64,000 nt of DNA, taken from positions 124,001 through 188,000 of the forward strand of contig NZ_JAWDIE010000003.1 in assembly GCF_037688875.1 (NCBI RefSeq), in the 5' to 3' direction. The notes beneath the pieces were generated by a model that saw nothing but the letters and a program-made list of their open reading frames with translations, was not told the origin of the DNA and searched no databases. Source of the DNA: Amphibiibacter pelophylacis (GTDB lineage: Bacteria; Pseudomonadota; Gammaproteobacteria; Burkholderiales; Burkholderiaceae_C). The position numbers and the translations under genes are program-made. Shown one piece after another: positions 42,466 to 51,697 of this stretch. Numbering within the stretch: the stretch's first letter is position 1; each line of letters starts with the position of its first letter.

Positions 42466-43281
42466 ATGAGCTTCACGCCCGCCGACCTCCCTTCCGCTGC
42501 GGCGGCGCCCACGTCGGCCGCGCCGGACCGTCGGGTGCAGACGCGCTTCATTCCGCGCGAAGAGCTGTCGGGCTTCGCCGCCTGGAGGCCGGGCGAGATC
42601 TCCGACCCGTCCGGATCGGCCAGCGGCGGCCTGCACACCGGCTACCCGGCCAGCGGGCCCGAACCCGCGCCGCCGCCGCCCACCGACGCCGAGCTGGAAG
42701 CCAGCCAGGCCAAGGCGCGCCAGGTGGCGTCCATGCTGCAGCAGGCGCGCGAATCAGGCTACCAGGACGGCCACCGTGACGGCCTGGTGGCGCTGGACGC
42801 CTTCAAGCAGACTTTTGCCCGCCAGACCAGCACCCAGGTGGCGCGCTGGCTGGAAGCGTTCGATGCGCGCATGCAGGACATCGAGCGCGAGATGTCGGCG
42901 ACGCTGGCCGAACTGGCCGTGCAGCTCGCCCGCCAGGTGGTGCGCTGCGAGCTGCGCACCCAGCCCGAACTGATCGCCGAAGTGGCCAGTGACGCGGTCA
43001 ACGCGCTGGTGCTGACCTCGCGCCATATCAGCGTGCGCCTGCACCCCGACGACATGGCCTGGGTCGAGGCCGGGGCCAGCGAAATCCTGTCCGCCCGCGA
43101 CGTGCGCCTGATCGCTGATTCGCGCGTTTCGCCCGGCGGCTGCCTGATCGAATCCGACACCAATGCCATGGACATGAGCATCGAACAGCGCTGGCACCGC
43201 GCCGCCGCCAGCCTGGGGATGGACACGCCCTGGCACACCGAGCGCGAACCCGAAGACACGCCGTCGCGCCACGGCCACTGA
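42466..43281 (+). CDS. fliH: Flagellar assembly protein FliH
   Basis: A 271-residue negative regulator and stator-like subunit of the flagellar export ATPase. The N-terminus is Ala/Pro-rich with an RFIPREELSGFAAW segment. A GxxDGHRDG region is followed by a long helix (ARWLEAFDARMQDIEREMSATLAELAVQLARQVV in part) and the C-domain ISVRLHPDDMAWVE with VSPGGCLIESD. Lies 15 bp after fliG and 8 bp before fliI. Confidence 0.9.
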   Translation: MSFTPADLPSAAAAPTSAAPDRRVQTRFIPREELSGFAAWRPGEISDPSGSASGGLHTGYPASGPEPAPPPPTDAELEASQAKARQVASMLQQARESGYQDGHRDGLVALDAFKQTFARQTSTQVARWLEAFDARMQDIEREMSATLAELAVQLARQVVRCELRTQPELIAEVASDAVNALVLTSRHISVRLHPDDMAWVEAGASEILSARDVRLIADSRVSPGGCLIESDTNAMDMSIEQRWHRAAASLGMDTPWHTEREPEDTPSRHGH

Positions 43282-43289
43282 GCCCCGCC

Positions 43290-44807
43290 ATGAGCGACAT
43301 CAGCGACACGACCACCCAGACCGCAGCGCCGGACGCCACCGCCTCCCCCGCTTCCCCCGCTTCCGCTTTGGCCGGTCTGGACATCACCGCCAGCATGGAG
43401 CGCCGGGAGCGCGGCTGGCAGACCTATTTCCGCAAGCTGCGCCTTTTGGCCCAGGGCAGCCCGGAGCCCGAGGTGCACGGCCTGCTGGTGCGCGTCACGG
43501 GCCTCGTGCTGGAGGCCACCGGCCTGCGCGTGCCCATGGGCGCGGTCTGCGAGGTGCGCATGCCCGGCCAGCCGCCGGTGCAGGCCGAGGTCGTCGGCTT
43601 CAACGGCGACCGCACTTTCCTGATGCCAACGGGCGAGGTTTACGGCCTGGGCAGCGGCGCGCGCGTGGCGCCGCTGGTCGCGCCCGTCACCGCGCCGCGT
43701 CTGGGCCTGCCCAACCACCCGCGCCGCCGCCTGGAAGACCGCGGCCAGCATCTGCCCATGGGCGATGGCCTGCTGGGCCGCGTCATCGACCCGCACGGCC
43801 TGCCGCTGGACCGGCGCGGCCCCATCGCGGGCACCTTCAACGCGCCGCTGGTGCGCCGTCCCATCAACGCCATGGACCGCGACCCCATACGCACACCGCT
43901 GGACACCGGCGTGCGCGCCATCAACGCCCTGCTGACGGTCGGGCGCGGGCAGCGCATCGGCCTTTTCGCCGGAACGGGCGTGGGCAAATCGGTGCTGCTG
44001 GGCATGATGGCGCGTTACACCGCCGCTGACGTGATCGTCGTCGGCCTGATCGGCGAGCGCGGGCGCGAGGTGAAGGAATTCATCGAGGACATCTTGGGTG
44101 AAGACGGCCTGGCGCGCAGCGTGGTGGTGGCCGCTCCGGCCGATTCGCCACCGCTGCTGCGCATGCAGGGCGCGACCTACGCCACGACCATCGCCGAACA
44201 TTTTCGCGACCAGGGCCGCCACGTGCTGCTGCTGATGGATTCGCTCACCCGCTACGCCATGGCGCAGCGCGAGATCGCCCTGGCGATCGGCGAGCCGCCC
44301 GCCACCAAAGGCTATCCGCCCAGCTGCTTTGCCAAGCTGCCGCAGCTGGTCGAGCGCAGCGGCAACGGCCTGCAGGGCGCAGGCTCGATCACCGCGTTTT
44401 ACACCGTGCTGTCCGAGGGCGACGACCAGCAGGACCCCATCGCCGACGCCGCGCGCGGCATCCTGGACGGCCACATCGTGCTCAGCCGCGATCTGGCCGA
44501 ATCGGGCCACTACCCGGCCATCGATGTCGAGCGATCCATCTCGCGGGTGATGAACGCCGTGGCGCCGCGCGAGCACATCCAGGCCGCGCGCCGGCTGCGC
44601 CGCCTGCTGGCGCGCTACAACAAGGCGCGCGACCTGATCCAGCTGGGGGCCTACACGCCGGGCAGCGATGCCGATCTGGACGAAGCCATCCGCGCCAACC
44701 CCGGCATCCTGCACCTGCTGCAGCAGGACATGCACGAACCCGCCGGCCTGGCGCAGAGCGTGGTGCAGATGGAAGGCCTGCTGCAGGATCTGGAACAGCC
44801 GGGCTGA
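43290..44807 (+). CDS. fliI: Flagellum-specific ATP synthase FliI
   Basis: A 505-residue ATPase of the flagellar type III export apparatus. Walker A is FAGTGVGKSVLLGMM near residue 229, with GLIGERGREVKEFIED, LLLMDSLTRYAMAQREIALA (Walker B) and GYPPSCFAKLPQLVER, the FliI/YscN signature. A ~35-residue Ala/Thr-rich leader makes it longer than E. coli FliI (457). No fliJ follows; the next gene, rng, is convergent. Confidence 0.95.
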   Translation: MSDISDTTTQTAAPDATASPASPASALAGLDITASMERRERGWQTYFRKLRLLAQGSPEPEVHGLLVRVTGLVLEATGLRVPMGAVCEVRMPGQPPVQAEVVGFNGDRTFLMPTGEVYGLGSGARVAPLVAPVTAPRLGLPNHPRRRLEDRGQHLPMGDGLLGRVIDPHGLPLDRRGPIAGTFNAPLVRRPINAMDRDPIRTPLDTGVRAINALLTVGRGQRIGLFAGTGVGKSVLLGMMARYTAADVIVVGLIGERGREVKEFIEDILGEDGLARSVVVAAPADSPPLLRMQGATYATTIAEHFRDQGRHVLLLMDSLTRYAMAQREIALAIGEPPATKGYPPSCFAKLPQLVERSGNGLQGAGSITAFYTVLSEGDDQQDPIADAARGILDGHIVLSRDLAESGHYPAIDVERSISRVMNAVAPREHIQAARRLRRLLARYNKARDLIQLGAYTPGSDADLDEAIRANPGILHLLQQDMHEPAGLAQSVVQMEGLLQDLEQPG

Positions 44808-44825
44808 GCGCCCCGCACCGCCGCC

Positions 44826-46361
44826 TCAGACCAGGACGATCTCGTACTCTTCCAGGCTGGCCACGCCGTGCGCCTGCACAGCCACCGGCTTGCCGATGAA
44901 GCCCGACAGCCCGGCCAGATGCTGGCTCTCCTCGCCCAGCAGCAGCTCGGTCACGTCGGCGTGGGCCAGCACCTCGAAGCGCTCCGGGTCGAACTGGCGC
45001 GCCTCGCGCAGCACCTCGCGCAGGATCTCGTAGGCCACCGTGCGCGCCGATTTGAGCTGGCCGCGCCCCTGGCAGACCGCGCAGGGCTCGCACAGCGTGT
45101 GCGCCAGCGTGTCTCGGGTGCGCTTGCGCGTCATCTCCACCAGGCCCAGCGGGCTGAAGCCGCTGATGAAGGTCTTGACGCGATCGCGCGCCAGGTGGCG
45201 ACGCAGCTCGCGCAGCACGGCTTCGCGGTGTTCCTCGCGCTGCATGTCGATGAAATCCAGCACGATGATGCCACCCGAGTTGCGCAGGCGCAGCTGCCGC
45301 GCGATGGCTCCGGCCGCTTCCAGGTTGGTCTTGAACAGCGTGTCTTCCAGGCGGCGCGCGCCGACAAAAGCGCCGGTGTTGACATCGACCGTGGTCATGG
45401 CTTCGGTCTGGTCAACGACCAGATAACCGCCGGATTTGAGCTCCACCCGCCGCCCCAGCGCCCGGCCCACATCCTCGTCGATCTGGTAGAGATCAAAAAT
45501 CGGGCGATCGCCGCTGTAGTGCTGCAGGCGCCCGACCGCACCGGGGGTGTAGGTCTGGCCGAAGGCCTGCAGGGCTTCGAACTGCAGGTGCGAATCGACG
45601 CGGATGCTGGCCGTGTCCGGCCCGCAGAAATCGCGCAACACGCGCTGCATCAGGTTGAGATCGGTGTACAGGCAGGCCGGTGCAGGCAGGCTGTGCGCGC
45701 GCTGGCGCACGTCCGACCAGGTGCGCTGCAGGTAGGCCACGTCGTCGGCCAGGGCCTCGTCGCTGGCGTCTTCGGCATTGGTGCGCAGAATGTAGCCGCC
45801 CGGCCGCGACGGCGGCGTCAGACCGTCGCGCGAGCTGCGGCGCAGCGCTTCCTCGAAAGCGGCCTGAGACAGCCCGGCGACGCGCTCGCGCAGCCGCTCG
45901 CGCTGGGCCGGGTCAGCGATTTTCTGCGACACGCCAATGTGCTCGTCGTGCGGCAGGAAAACCAGCAGCCGCCCCGCCACCGACACCTTGGCCGTCAGGC
46001 GCGCGCCCTTGCTGCCCATGGGATCTTTCAGGACCTGAACGACCAAGGTCTGGCCTTCGAAAATCTGGTGCTCGATGGGTTTCGCGGCGGTGGCGCCCGG
46101 GGAGTTGCCCGGCTGCGGCGCTGGCGCATCCAGCAGGTCGGCCACATGCAGAAAGCCCGCACGCTCCAGGCCCACGTCCACAAACGCCGACTGCATGCCC
46201 GGCAACACCCGCGTCACGCGGCCCAGGTAGATGTTGCCCACCCAGCTGCGGTTAACAACGCGCTCGACGTGAAGCTCCTGCACCAGGCCCTTCTCGACCA
46301 CGGCCACGCGGGTTTCGTGCGGGGCCCAGTGGATGAGGATGTCCTGGTCTTCGGTGTGCAT
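44826..46361 (-). CDS. rng: Ribonuclease G
   Basis: A 511-residue endoribonuclease for 16S rRNA 5' end maturation and mRNA decay. The S1 domain starts VVNRSWVGNIYLGRVTRVLPGMQSAFVDVG in part. The catalytic core shows GGYLVVDQTEAMTTVDVNTGAF (metal-binding Asp) and IIVLDFIDMQ, and the zinc-link CEPCAVCQGRG is near residue 415. Length fits E. coli RNase G (489) and lacks the long C-terminal scaffold of RNase E. In related genomes rng follows maf; here it is 9 kb away. Confidence 0.95.
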   Translation of the reverse strand: MHTEDQDILIHWAPHETRVAVVEKGLVQELHVERVVNRSWVGNIYLGRVTRVLPGMQSAFVDVGLERAGFLHVADLLDAPAPQPGNSPGATAAKPIEHQIFEGQTLVVQVLKDPMGSKGARLTAKVSVAGRLLVFLPHDEHIGVSQKIADPAQRERLRERVAGLSQAAFEEALRRSSRDGLTPPSRPGGYILRTNAEDASDEALADDVAYLQRTWSDVRQRAHSLPAPACLYTDLNLMQRVLRDFCGPDTASIRVDSHLQFEALQAFGQTYTPGAVGRLQHYSGDRPIFDLYQIDEDVGRALGRRVELKSGGYLVVDQTEAMTTVDVNTGAFVGARRLEDTLFKTNLEAAGAIARQLRLRNSGGIIVLDFIDMQREEHREAVLRELRRHLARDRVKTFISGFSPLGLVEMTRKRTRDTLAHTLCEPCAVCQGRGQLKSARTVAYEILREVLREARQFDPERFEVLAHADVTELLLGEESQHLAGLSGFIGKPVAVQAHGVASLEEYEIVLV

Positions 46362-46493
46362 GGGGCCTGGGGGTGTGAATCGGGGTGCGCGAAGAATACA
46401 CCATTCGTGCCGCCCCCCCGCTCTTCAGACCGCCCGACTTTTCACCGCGCAATCTCGGAAATGGGTCGCCATATATTCATCATATTAATGCCT

Positions 46494-46529
46494 GGCAAAA
46501 TAAAACCCGCCCGGGCGAACCCGGGCGGG
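46494..46529 (-). terminator. Rho-independent terminator after the Ala/Lys-rich exported protein
   Basis: On the minus strand the 10-bp stem CCCGCCCGGG / CCCGGGCGGG (46529-46520 with 46515-46506) closes a TTCG tetraloop and is followed by TTTTATTTT. It lies about 20 bp after the stop at 46550. Confidence 0.88.
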
Positions 46530-46549
46530 CGAATTCCGGATACCGGAGA

Positions 46550-47179
46550 TTACTTGCCGGTCGAAGCCGGGTTAGCGCGCTGGCTCAGCACCTCCTGAGC
46601 GGCTTTGAGCGCATCCGGGTTCATCGCTGCATCCGCGCTGGCGGACATATCCGCGCCCGCTTTCATTTCCATGCCAGCGGCTTTGGCGTCCACCCCGGCT
46701 TTGACACCCGCTTTGGCATGGGTTTTCCCATGGGCTTTGGCGTGGGTTTTAGCATGGGTTTTGGTCTTGGTCTGGGCCGACGTGTGGGTTTTGGCCTTGG
46801 CGTGGGATTTGGACTTGGGCGCCATCATGGCCTCGTCCTTGTCCTGCGCCATGGCCGGGTCGGCCGCCATTTTGGGATTCATGGCGGGCATGGCCTGCGC
46901 GGGCATCGCCGCTGCCGCATCCGCTGCCCCCTGCACCTTGCCCATGGCGCCGCCCGCAGCGTTTTTCACGGCGTTGGCGCCCTGACCAGCCATATCGGTA
47001 GCGGCTTTGGCTCCGCCTGCCAGCGCGCCCGTGGCCTGACCCATCAGATCAGGGGTGGTGGCGGTGGCAGCGGCCTGGGCCGCCGCATTGGTTTGTGCCT
47101 CCTGAGCGTTAGCGGCCCCGGAAGCCAGCAGTCCACACAGCAGGGCTGCGGTTAATCCAGTGCGTTGGAATTTCAACAT
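46550..47179 (-). CDS. Exported Ala/Lys/His-rich low-complexity protein
   Basis: A 209-residue protein with a signal peptide (TGLTAALLCGLLASGAANAQ, cleavage after ANA). The mature part is Ala-rich; residues ~120-165 are a basic repeat of AKTHAKTHAKAHGKTHAK type, like histone H1 or polycation tails. The rest is Gly/Ala/Met-rich. I recognise no family. Such tails can bind LPS, DNA or metals. A sigma-E-like promoter precedes it and a strong terminator follows, so it is a single-gene unit. Confidence 0.75.
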   Translation of the reverse strand: MLKFQRTGLTAALLCGLLASGAANAQEAQTNAAAQAAATATTPDLMGQATGALAGGAKAATDMAGQGANAVKNAAGGAMGKVQGAADAAAAMPAQAMPAMNPKMAADPAMAQDKDEAMMAPKSKSHAKAKTHTSAQTKTKTHAKTHAKAHGKTHAKAGVKAGVDAKAAGMEMKAGADMSASADAAMNPDALKAAQEVLSQRANPASTGK

Positions 47180-47232
47180 GGGTTTTCCCTTTTCCAGTCA
47201 AACAAAATACATCAGTAGCTGGGCTACGGCGT

Positions 47233-47261
47233 TTTGGAGAATGAAATTGCGGAAAAGTTCC
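47233..47261 (-). promoter_or_regulatory. Sigma-E (ECF)-like promoter
   Basis: Minus strand GGAACTT (47261-47255), a 16-bp spacer and TCCAAA (47238-47233) resemble the sigma-E consensus GGAACTT-N15/16-TCTAA. Transcription would start about 47 nt before the exported protein start at 47179. This predicts induction by envelope stress. Confidence 0.5.
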
Positions 47262-47303
47262 TGCGAAATTAAGATTTTGCAAATCGAGCCAATACTCGCT
47301 GAT

Positions 47304-48653
47304 TCAGGCGCGCAGGCCCCAGATCAGTTGCTGGCCCAGCGCTTTTTTCAACGGCGCAAAAGCCTGCGTCAAACCCAGCAGACCGTCGCGCACAGCAGGC
47401 AGCAAGGTCCCACCGGGCAGAAACCCTGTGGCCAGCGTGTGGGTCAGGCCAACCGTCAGGGCACGGTCACGGCGGCGCTGCTGCACCCATGCGCGGATGG
47501 CGTGATCCAGCCCCGCCTGATGTCCACCGGTGGCCTGCGGGCTATCCGGGCCGGGCCACTGGCGCTGCGCCTCGTCCAGCAGGGTGACCAGCGCAGCGGC
47601 GTCACGCAGGCCCAGGTTCAGGCCCTGGCCAGCCACCGGGTGCAGGGTCTGCGCGGCGTTGCCCGCCACCAGCTGGCGCGGGGCCAGCAGGTGCGCCTGC
47701 AGGTGCAGGGCCAGATCAAAGCGGCGCAGCGGCCCGATGGCGACCACCTGCGGGGCATCCTGCGGCAGCAGGGCCTGAACGGCGGCGCAGCGGGCGGCCT
47801 CGTCCATGGCGTCGATGGCGCTGGCGCCCGAACCTGTGCCCGTCAGGCCCCGCTGGCACCAGACCAGCGACACGGCGTGCTGCCCGGCAGCCAGCTTCAG
47901 GCCCGGCGCGGGGCGCAAGGGCAGCAGCGCCAGCGGTCCGTTCGGGGTGAAGCGCTCAAAAGCCGCATCGGGCTGGGCCAAGGGGCCGATGGCGTGACCG
48001 GCATCGGGCGCCTGCAGCACCGCCTCGCCCACCCAGGCGGATTGCCCGTATGCCCAGCCCAGGCGCTGGCCGGGCGATTCAGGGCGCAGGGCGTCGGCCT
48101 GCGGCTGGCCTTCGGCGTGGATCAACAGGTCAAATTCGTCGTCGGCCACGCGGCAGCCCAGGGTGCGCGAACCGTGACGCAGCGGCAGAGCGCTGCCGGG
48201 CTGCACCTTCACGCCCTGGCGGTGCTGCAGGCGCTGAGGCTCGGCCGCCACGCGCTGCGCCCACAGGGCCTCAAGCTGCCCCACGAGATCGCCATACCGC
48301 ACCACGCTGCCCAGGCGCGGCAGGCCGACGCGGTCGGCGTGGATCTGCGTGCTGGCCCAGTCGGACAGGCGGTTTGAAGGCGCCTGCGACACATGCACAT
48401 GCGCAATCGGCGCGCCGATGGCCTCCAGCACCGACGGCGTCAGGCCCAGCGACACAAGCGTCTGCGCGCTGCCCCAGGACAGCGCCAGCGCCCGGCCATC
48501 TGCCGCTGGGGCGACCCCAGCCGGGCGGGCGTCCAGCAGCGTGATGCGCGCGCGCGCCCAGCGCTGCGCCGCCAGCAGCGCCAGCGACAGGCCCACCGGA
48601 CCCGCCCCGGCCACGCCAAGTCTCAGGCCTGATCCGGCAGCAGTCTCGCTCAT
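47304..48653 (-). CDS. ubiH: Ubiquinone-biosynthesis-type FAD hydroxylase (UbiH/Coq6 family)
   Basis: A 449-residue flavoprotein monooxygenase. FAD motifs are GVAGAGPVGLSLALLAA at the N-terminus, the DGRALALSWGSAQTL segment, and AGNAAQTLHPVAGQGLNLGLRDA near residue 330. It would hydroxylate the quinone ring in ubiquinone synthesis; UbiH, UbiF and UbiI cannot be separated by eye. The ATG at 48653 is preferred over 48662 because it overlaps the corA stop (ATGA) and has AAAGGA at the right distance. Confidence 0.85.
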   Translation of the reverse strand: MSETAAGSGLRLGVAGAGPVGLSLALLAAQRWARARITLLDARPAGVAPAADGRALALSWGSAQTLVSLGLTPSVLEAIGAPIAHVHVSQAPSNRLSDWASTQIHADRVGLPRLGSVVRYGDLVGQLEALWAQRVAAEPQRLQHRQGVKVQPGSALPLRHGSRTLGCRVADDEFDLLIHAEGQPQADALRPESPGQRLGWAYGQSAWVGEAVLQAPDAGHAIGPLAQPDAAFERFTPNGPLALLPLRPAPGLKLAAGQHAVSLVWCQRGLTGTGSGASAIDAMDEAARCAAVQALLPQDAPQVVAIGPLRRFDLALHLQAHLLAPRQLVAGNAAQTLHPVAGQGLNLGLRDAAALVTLLDEAQRQWPGPDSPQATGGHQAGLDHAIRAWVQQRRRDRALTVGLTHTLATGFLPGGTLLPAVRDGLLGLTQAFAPLKKALGQQLIWGLRA

Positions 48654-49612
48654 TTCAGCCATCCTTTGCGGTGAAACACATAGAACGGAATGATGACCGA
48701 AACCACCATCAGCATCAGCGCAAACGGGTATCCGAAGCGCCAGTGCAGCTCGGGCATGGCGTCAAAGTTCATGCCGTAGATGCTGGCGATCAGCGTGGGC
48801 GGCAGCAGCGATACCGAGGCCACCGAGAACAGCTTGACCACCTTGTTCTGGTTGATGTTGATGAAACCGACGATGGTGTTCATCAGGAAGTTGATCTTGT
48901 CGAACAGGAAGGCGGTGTGGCTGTCCAGCGAATCGATGTCGCGCATGATCTGGCGCGCTTCCTCGAACTGCTCGGGGTTGAGCAGCCGGGTGCGCATGAT
49001 GAAGCCCAAAGCGCGCCGCGTGTCCATCATGTTGCGGCGGATGCGGCCGTTGAGGTCTTCCTCGCGGGCGATCGAGGCCAGCGCTTCGGCGGCGGCGCTG
49101 TCGTCCAGGTTCTCGCGCAGGACGTGGGCACTGACGGCTTCCAGGTTCTGGTAGACGCTTTCCAGCGCGTCGGCGGAATATTCGGCGTCGGCGTCATACA
49201 GTTTGAGCAGCACGTCGCGCGGCCCGTTCAGCCAGCCCGGAATGCGTCGCGCGCGCAGGCGCAGCAGACGGAACACCGGCAGCGCCTCGGCGTGGACGGT
49301 GAACAGGATCTCGTTGGCGACGATAAAACCCACGCGCACGCTGCGCGGCGATTCGTCGTCGTCGATCAGGAAGTCGGAGCGGATGTGCAGCTCGCCGTTG
49401 TCTTCCTCGTAGTAGCGCGCCGATTCTTCCAGATCATCGTCGATGATGTCCTGCGGGATGAGCACGCCAAAGTGGCTGGCGACCCAGTTTTTTTCGTCGT
49501 CGGTGGGCTCTTCCAGGTCGATCCAGATGGGCTGCACGTCGGGGACGGCGTCCAGCACCTCGACCTCGTGCTGCACCAGGCGCCCTGCCGCAAGGGAAAA
49601 AAGATTCAGCAT
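48650..49612 (-). CDS. corA: CorA-family magnesium/cobalt transporter
   Basis: A 320-residue inner-membrane channel. A large soluble N-domain (IWIDLEEPTDDEKNWV ... ) is followed by a long stalk helix and two C-terminal membrane helices, the first ending in the YGMNF selectivity signature, the second in a basic tail (FHRKGWLK). The start MLNLFSLAAG at 49612 is chosen because upstream in-frame sequence lacks family similarity. Overlaps the ubiH-like gene by four bases. Confidence 0.93.
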   Translation of the reverse strand: MLNLFSLAAGRLVQHEVEVLDAVPDVQPIWIDLEEPTDDEKNWVASHFGVLIPQDIIDDDLEESARYYEEDNGELHIRSDFLIDDDESPRSVRVGFIVANEILFTVHAEALPVFRLLRLRARRIPGWLNGPRDVLLKLYDADAEYSADALESVYQNLEAVSAHVLRENLDDSAAAEALASIAREEDLNGRIRRNMMDTRRALGFIMRTRLLNPEQFEEARQIMRDIDSLDSHTAFLFDKINFLMNTIVGFININQNKVVKLFSVASVSLLPPTLIASIYGMNFDAMPELHWRFGYPFALMLMVVSVIIPFYVFHRKGWLK

Positions 49613-49763
49613 GGGCGTGTCTCCTGGCCGGGTTTCCTGGGTGCCGCCGCGATTGCTGCAGTGCAGCGGCGCCGGGTATTCTATGCCACGCACCGGGCCC
49701 GGCGCCATCCCCGCGCGCATCAGGGCTGAAGGCCTCAGGCTACACTGCGGCGCACCCCTTTTC

Positions 49764-50639
49764 ATGACGACGACCCCGGATTCCGACATGCTCCGCACCT
49801 TTCAGGACGACATCCGCTGCATTCTCGAACGCGACCCGGCCGCGCGCTCGGCCTGGGAGGTCGTGCTGTGCTACCCCGGTTTTCACGCGCTGGTGCTGCA
49901 CCGCGTGGCGCACGGCGCCTGGCAGCGCGGCTGGCGGCTGCTGGGGCGCTGGCTGTCGCACCTCAACCGCTGGCTGACGGGCATCGAGATCCACCCCGGC
50001 GCGCGCATCGGGCGGCGGGTGTTCATCGACCACGGCATGGGCGTGGTGATCGGCGAAATGACCGAGATCCACGACAACGTCACCATCTACCAGGGCGTGA
50101 CACTGGGCGGCACCTCGCTGGTCAAGGGCGCCAAACGCCACCCGACGCTGGAGAGCGGCGTCATCGTCGGCGCCAACGCCTGCGTGCTGGGCGGTTTCAC
50201 CGTGGGCGCAGACGCGCGCGTGGGCTCGGGCGCAGTCGTCACCAAGCCCGTCCCGCCCGGCGCCACTGTGGTGGGCAACCCGGGCCGCATCATCGAGCGT
50301 GACGCCGCGCAGGCTGACACCGCTCGGGCTGACACTGCGCCGTCGGCTCCGGCGCCAGCGCCCTCCGCTGCCCCGGCCGCTCAGGCTGGCGTGCAGGCGC
50401 CCAGCGAAGGCTTCAGCGCTTACGGGGTCTCGAATGGCGACGACCCGCTCACCGTCGCCGTCCACCGCCTGGCCGACCAGACCCAGCTGCAGGAGCACCA
50501 GATCGCCCTGCTGTGGCAGGCCATGCAGTCGCTGCGCCAGCCTGCCGCCAGCGACTCCGCGCCGTGCAGCCCCCTGCCCGACGAGGCCCTGACGCACGAG
50601 TGCTTCAGGAGCCAGGATATCCGCAAGCTGCTGGATTGA
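49764..50639 (+). CDS. cysE: Serine O-acetyltransferase
   Basis: A 291-residue enzyme that makes O-acetylserine for cysteine synthesis. The N-terminal helical part FQDDIRCILERDPAARSAWE leads to the left-handed beta helix with GIEIHPGARIGRRVFIDHG, the catalytic His in DHGMG and GGTS loop. The conserved domain ends near residue 180 (VVGNPGRII). The extra ~110 residues are Ala/Pro-rich linker and a helical tail ending FRSQDIRKLLD, longer than the E. coli protein (273). An ATG at 49788 (MLRTFQDDI) is the better family match if the leader is not translated. Confidence 0.9.
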   Translation: MTTTPDSDMLRTFQDDIRCILERDPAARSAWEVVLCYPGFHALVLHRVAHGAWQRGWRLLGRWLSHLNRWLTGIEIHPGARIGRRVFIDHGMGVVIGEMTEIHDNVTIYQGVTLGGTSLVKGAKRHPTLESGVIVGANACVLGGFTVGADARVGSGAVVTKPVPPGATVVGNPGRIIERDAAQADTARADTAPSAPAPAPSAAPAAQAGVQAPSEGFSAYGVSNGDDPLTVAVHRLADQTQLQEHQIALLWQAMQSLRQPAASDSAPCSPLPDEALTHECFRSQDIRKLLD

Positions 50640-50673
50640 GCGCGGATCAAACTGTTCCGCGCCAGAAACCGAC

Positions 50674-51528
50674 TCACACCGCCACCGGCGCCTTGATGCC
50701 GGGGTGGGGGTCGTAGCCGACCAGCTCGAAATCGTCCAGCGTGTAGCTGAACAGGTCGGCCGGGCGGCGTTTGATGACAAGCTGAGGCGCCGGCCGCACG
50801 TCGCGGGACAGTTGCATCTCCGCCTGCTGCATGTGGTTGGCGTAGAGGTGGCAGTCGCCGCCCGTCCAGATGAAGTCGCCCACAACGAGGTCGCACTGCT
50901 GCGCCACCATGTGCGTCAGCAGCGCGTAGCTGGCGATGTTGAAGGGCACGCCCAGAAACACGTCAGCGCTGCGCTGGTAGAGCTGGCACGACAGCCTGCC
51001 GTCCGCGACGTAGAACTGGAACAGGCAGTGGCAGGGCATGAGCGCCATCTGGTCCAGCTCGGCGACGTTCCAGGCGCTGACGATCATGCGGCGGCTGTCA
51101 GGCGTGCTCCGGATCTGGTCCAGCACCTGACTGATCTGGTCGATGGCGCCGCCCGAAGGCGTGGGCCAGCTCCGCCACTGCTTGCCGTAGACTGGCCCCA
51201 GATCGCCGTCCGCATCCGCCCACTCGTCCCAGATGCTGCAGCCGCGCTCCTGCAGCCAGCGCACGTTGGTGTCGCCGTTCAGGAACCACAGCAGCTCCAG
51301 GATGATGCTTTTCAGGTGGACTTTTTTGGTTGTGACCAGCGGAAAGCCTCTGGACAGATCAAAGCGCATCTGGTGGCCAAAGACGCTGCGCGTGCCGGTG
51401 CCGGTGCGGTCGGTTTTGGGGGTGCCGCTGCGGAAAATGTGGGCCAGCAGGGCTTCGTAGGCATCGAAGCGGCAGGAATCAGAAGGGTTCACGGCGTCAG
51501 GGCTCATTTCGGGGGGGTCGAAGGCCAC
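50674..51528 (-). CDS. thyA: Thymidylate synthase
   Basis: A 284-residue folate-dependent enzyme converting dUMP to dTMP. The nucleophile is in MPCHCLFQFYV, with the RTGTGTRSVFG loop, RRMIVSAWNVAELDQMALMP, the QRSADVFLGVPFNIASYA dUMP site and the C-terminal IKAPVAV that closes the site. A short N-terminal extension (MAFDPPEMSPD) precedes the conserved start. It is convergent with cysE (34-bp gap). Confidence 0.96.
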   Translation of the reverse strand: MAFDPPEMSPDAVNPSDSCRFDAYEALLAHIFRSGTPKTDRTGTGTRSVFGHQMRFDLSRGFPLVTTKKVHLKSIILELLWFLNGDTNVRWLQERGCSIWDEWADADGDLGPVYGKQWRSWPTPSGGAIDQISQVLDQIRSTPDSRRMIVSAWNVAELDQMALMPCHCLFQFYVADGRLSCQLYQRSADVFLGVPFNIASYALLTHMVAQQCDLVVGDFIWTGGDCHLYANHMQQAEMQLSRDVRPAPQLVIKRRPADLFSYTLDDFELVGYDPHPGIKAPVAV

Positions 51529-51697
51529 TCAGACGGGCGGCGATGCCGCACAATAAAGTCTGTCATTGCAGCGCCACGGCCTGAGGGTTCACGCAAAAAT
51601 GGCAAAACACTGAAGTTCGCCATGGAAATGGCGACATTCTGCCTGAGGATGCTTTTTACGGCCCACTGCCGACCCGTCACCGCCACCCGACCTGCCC

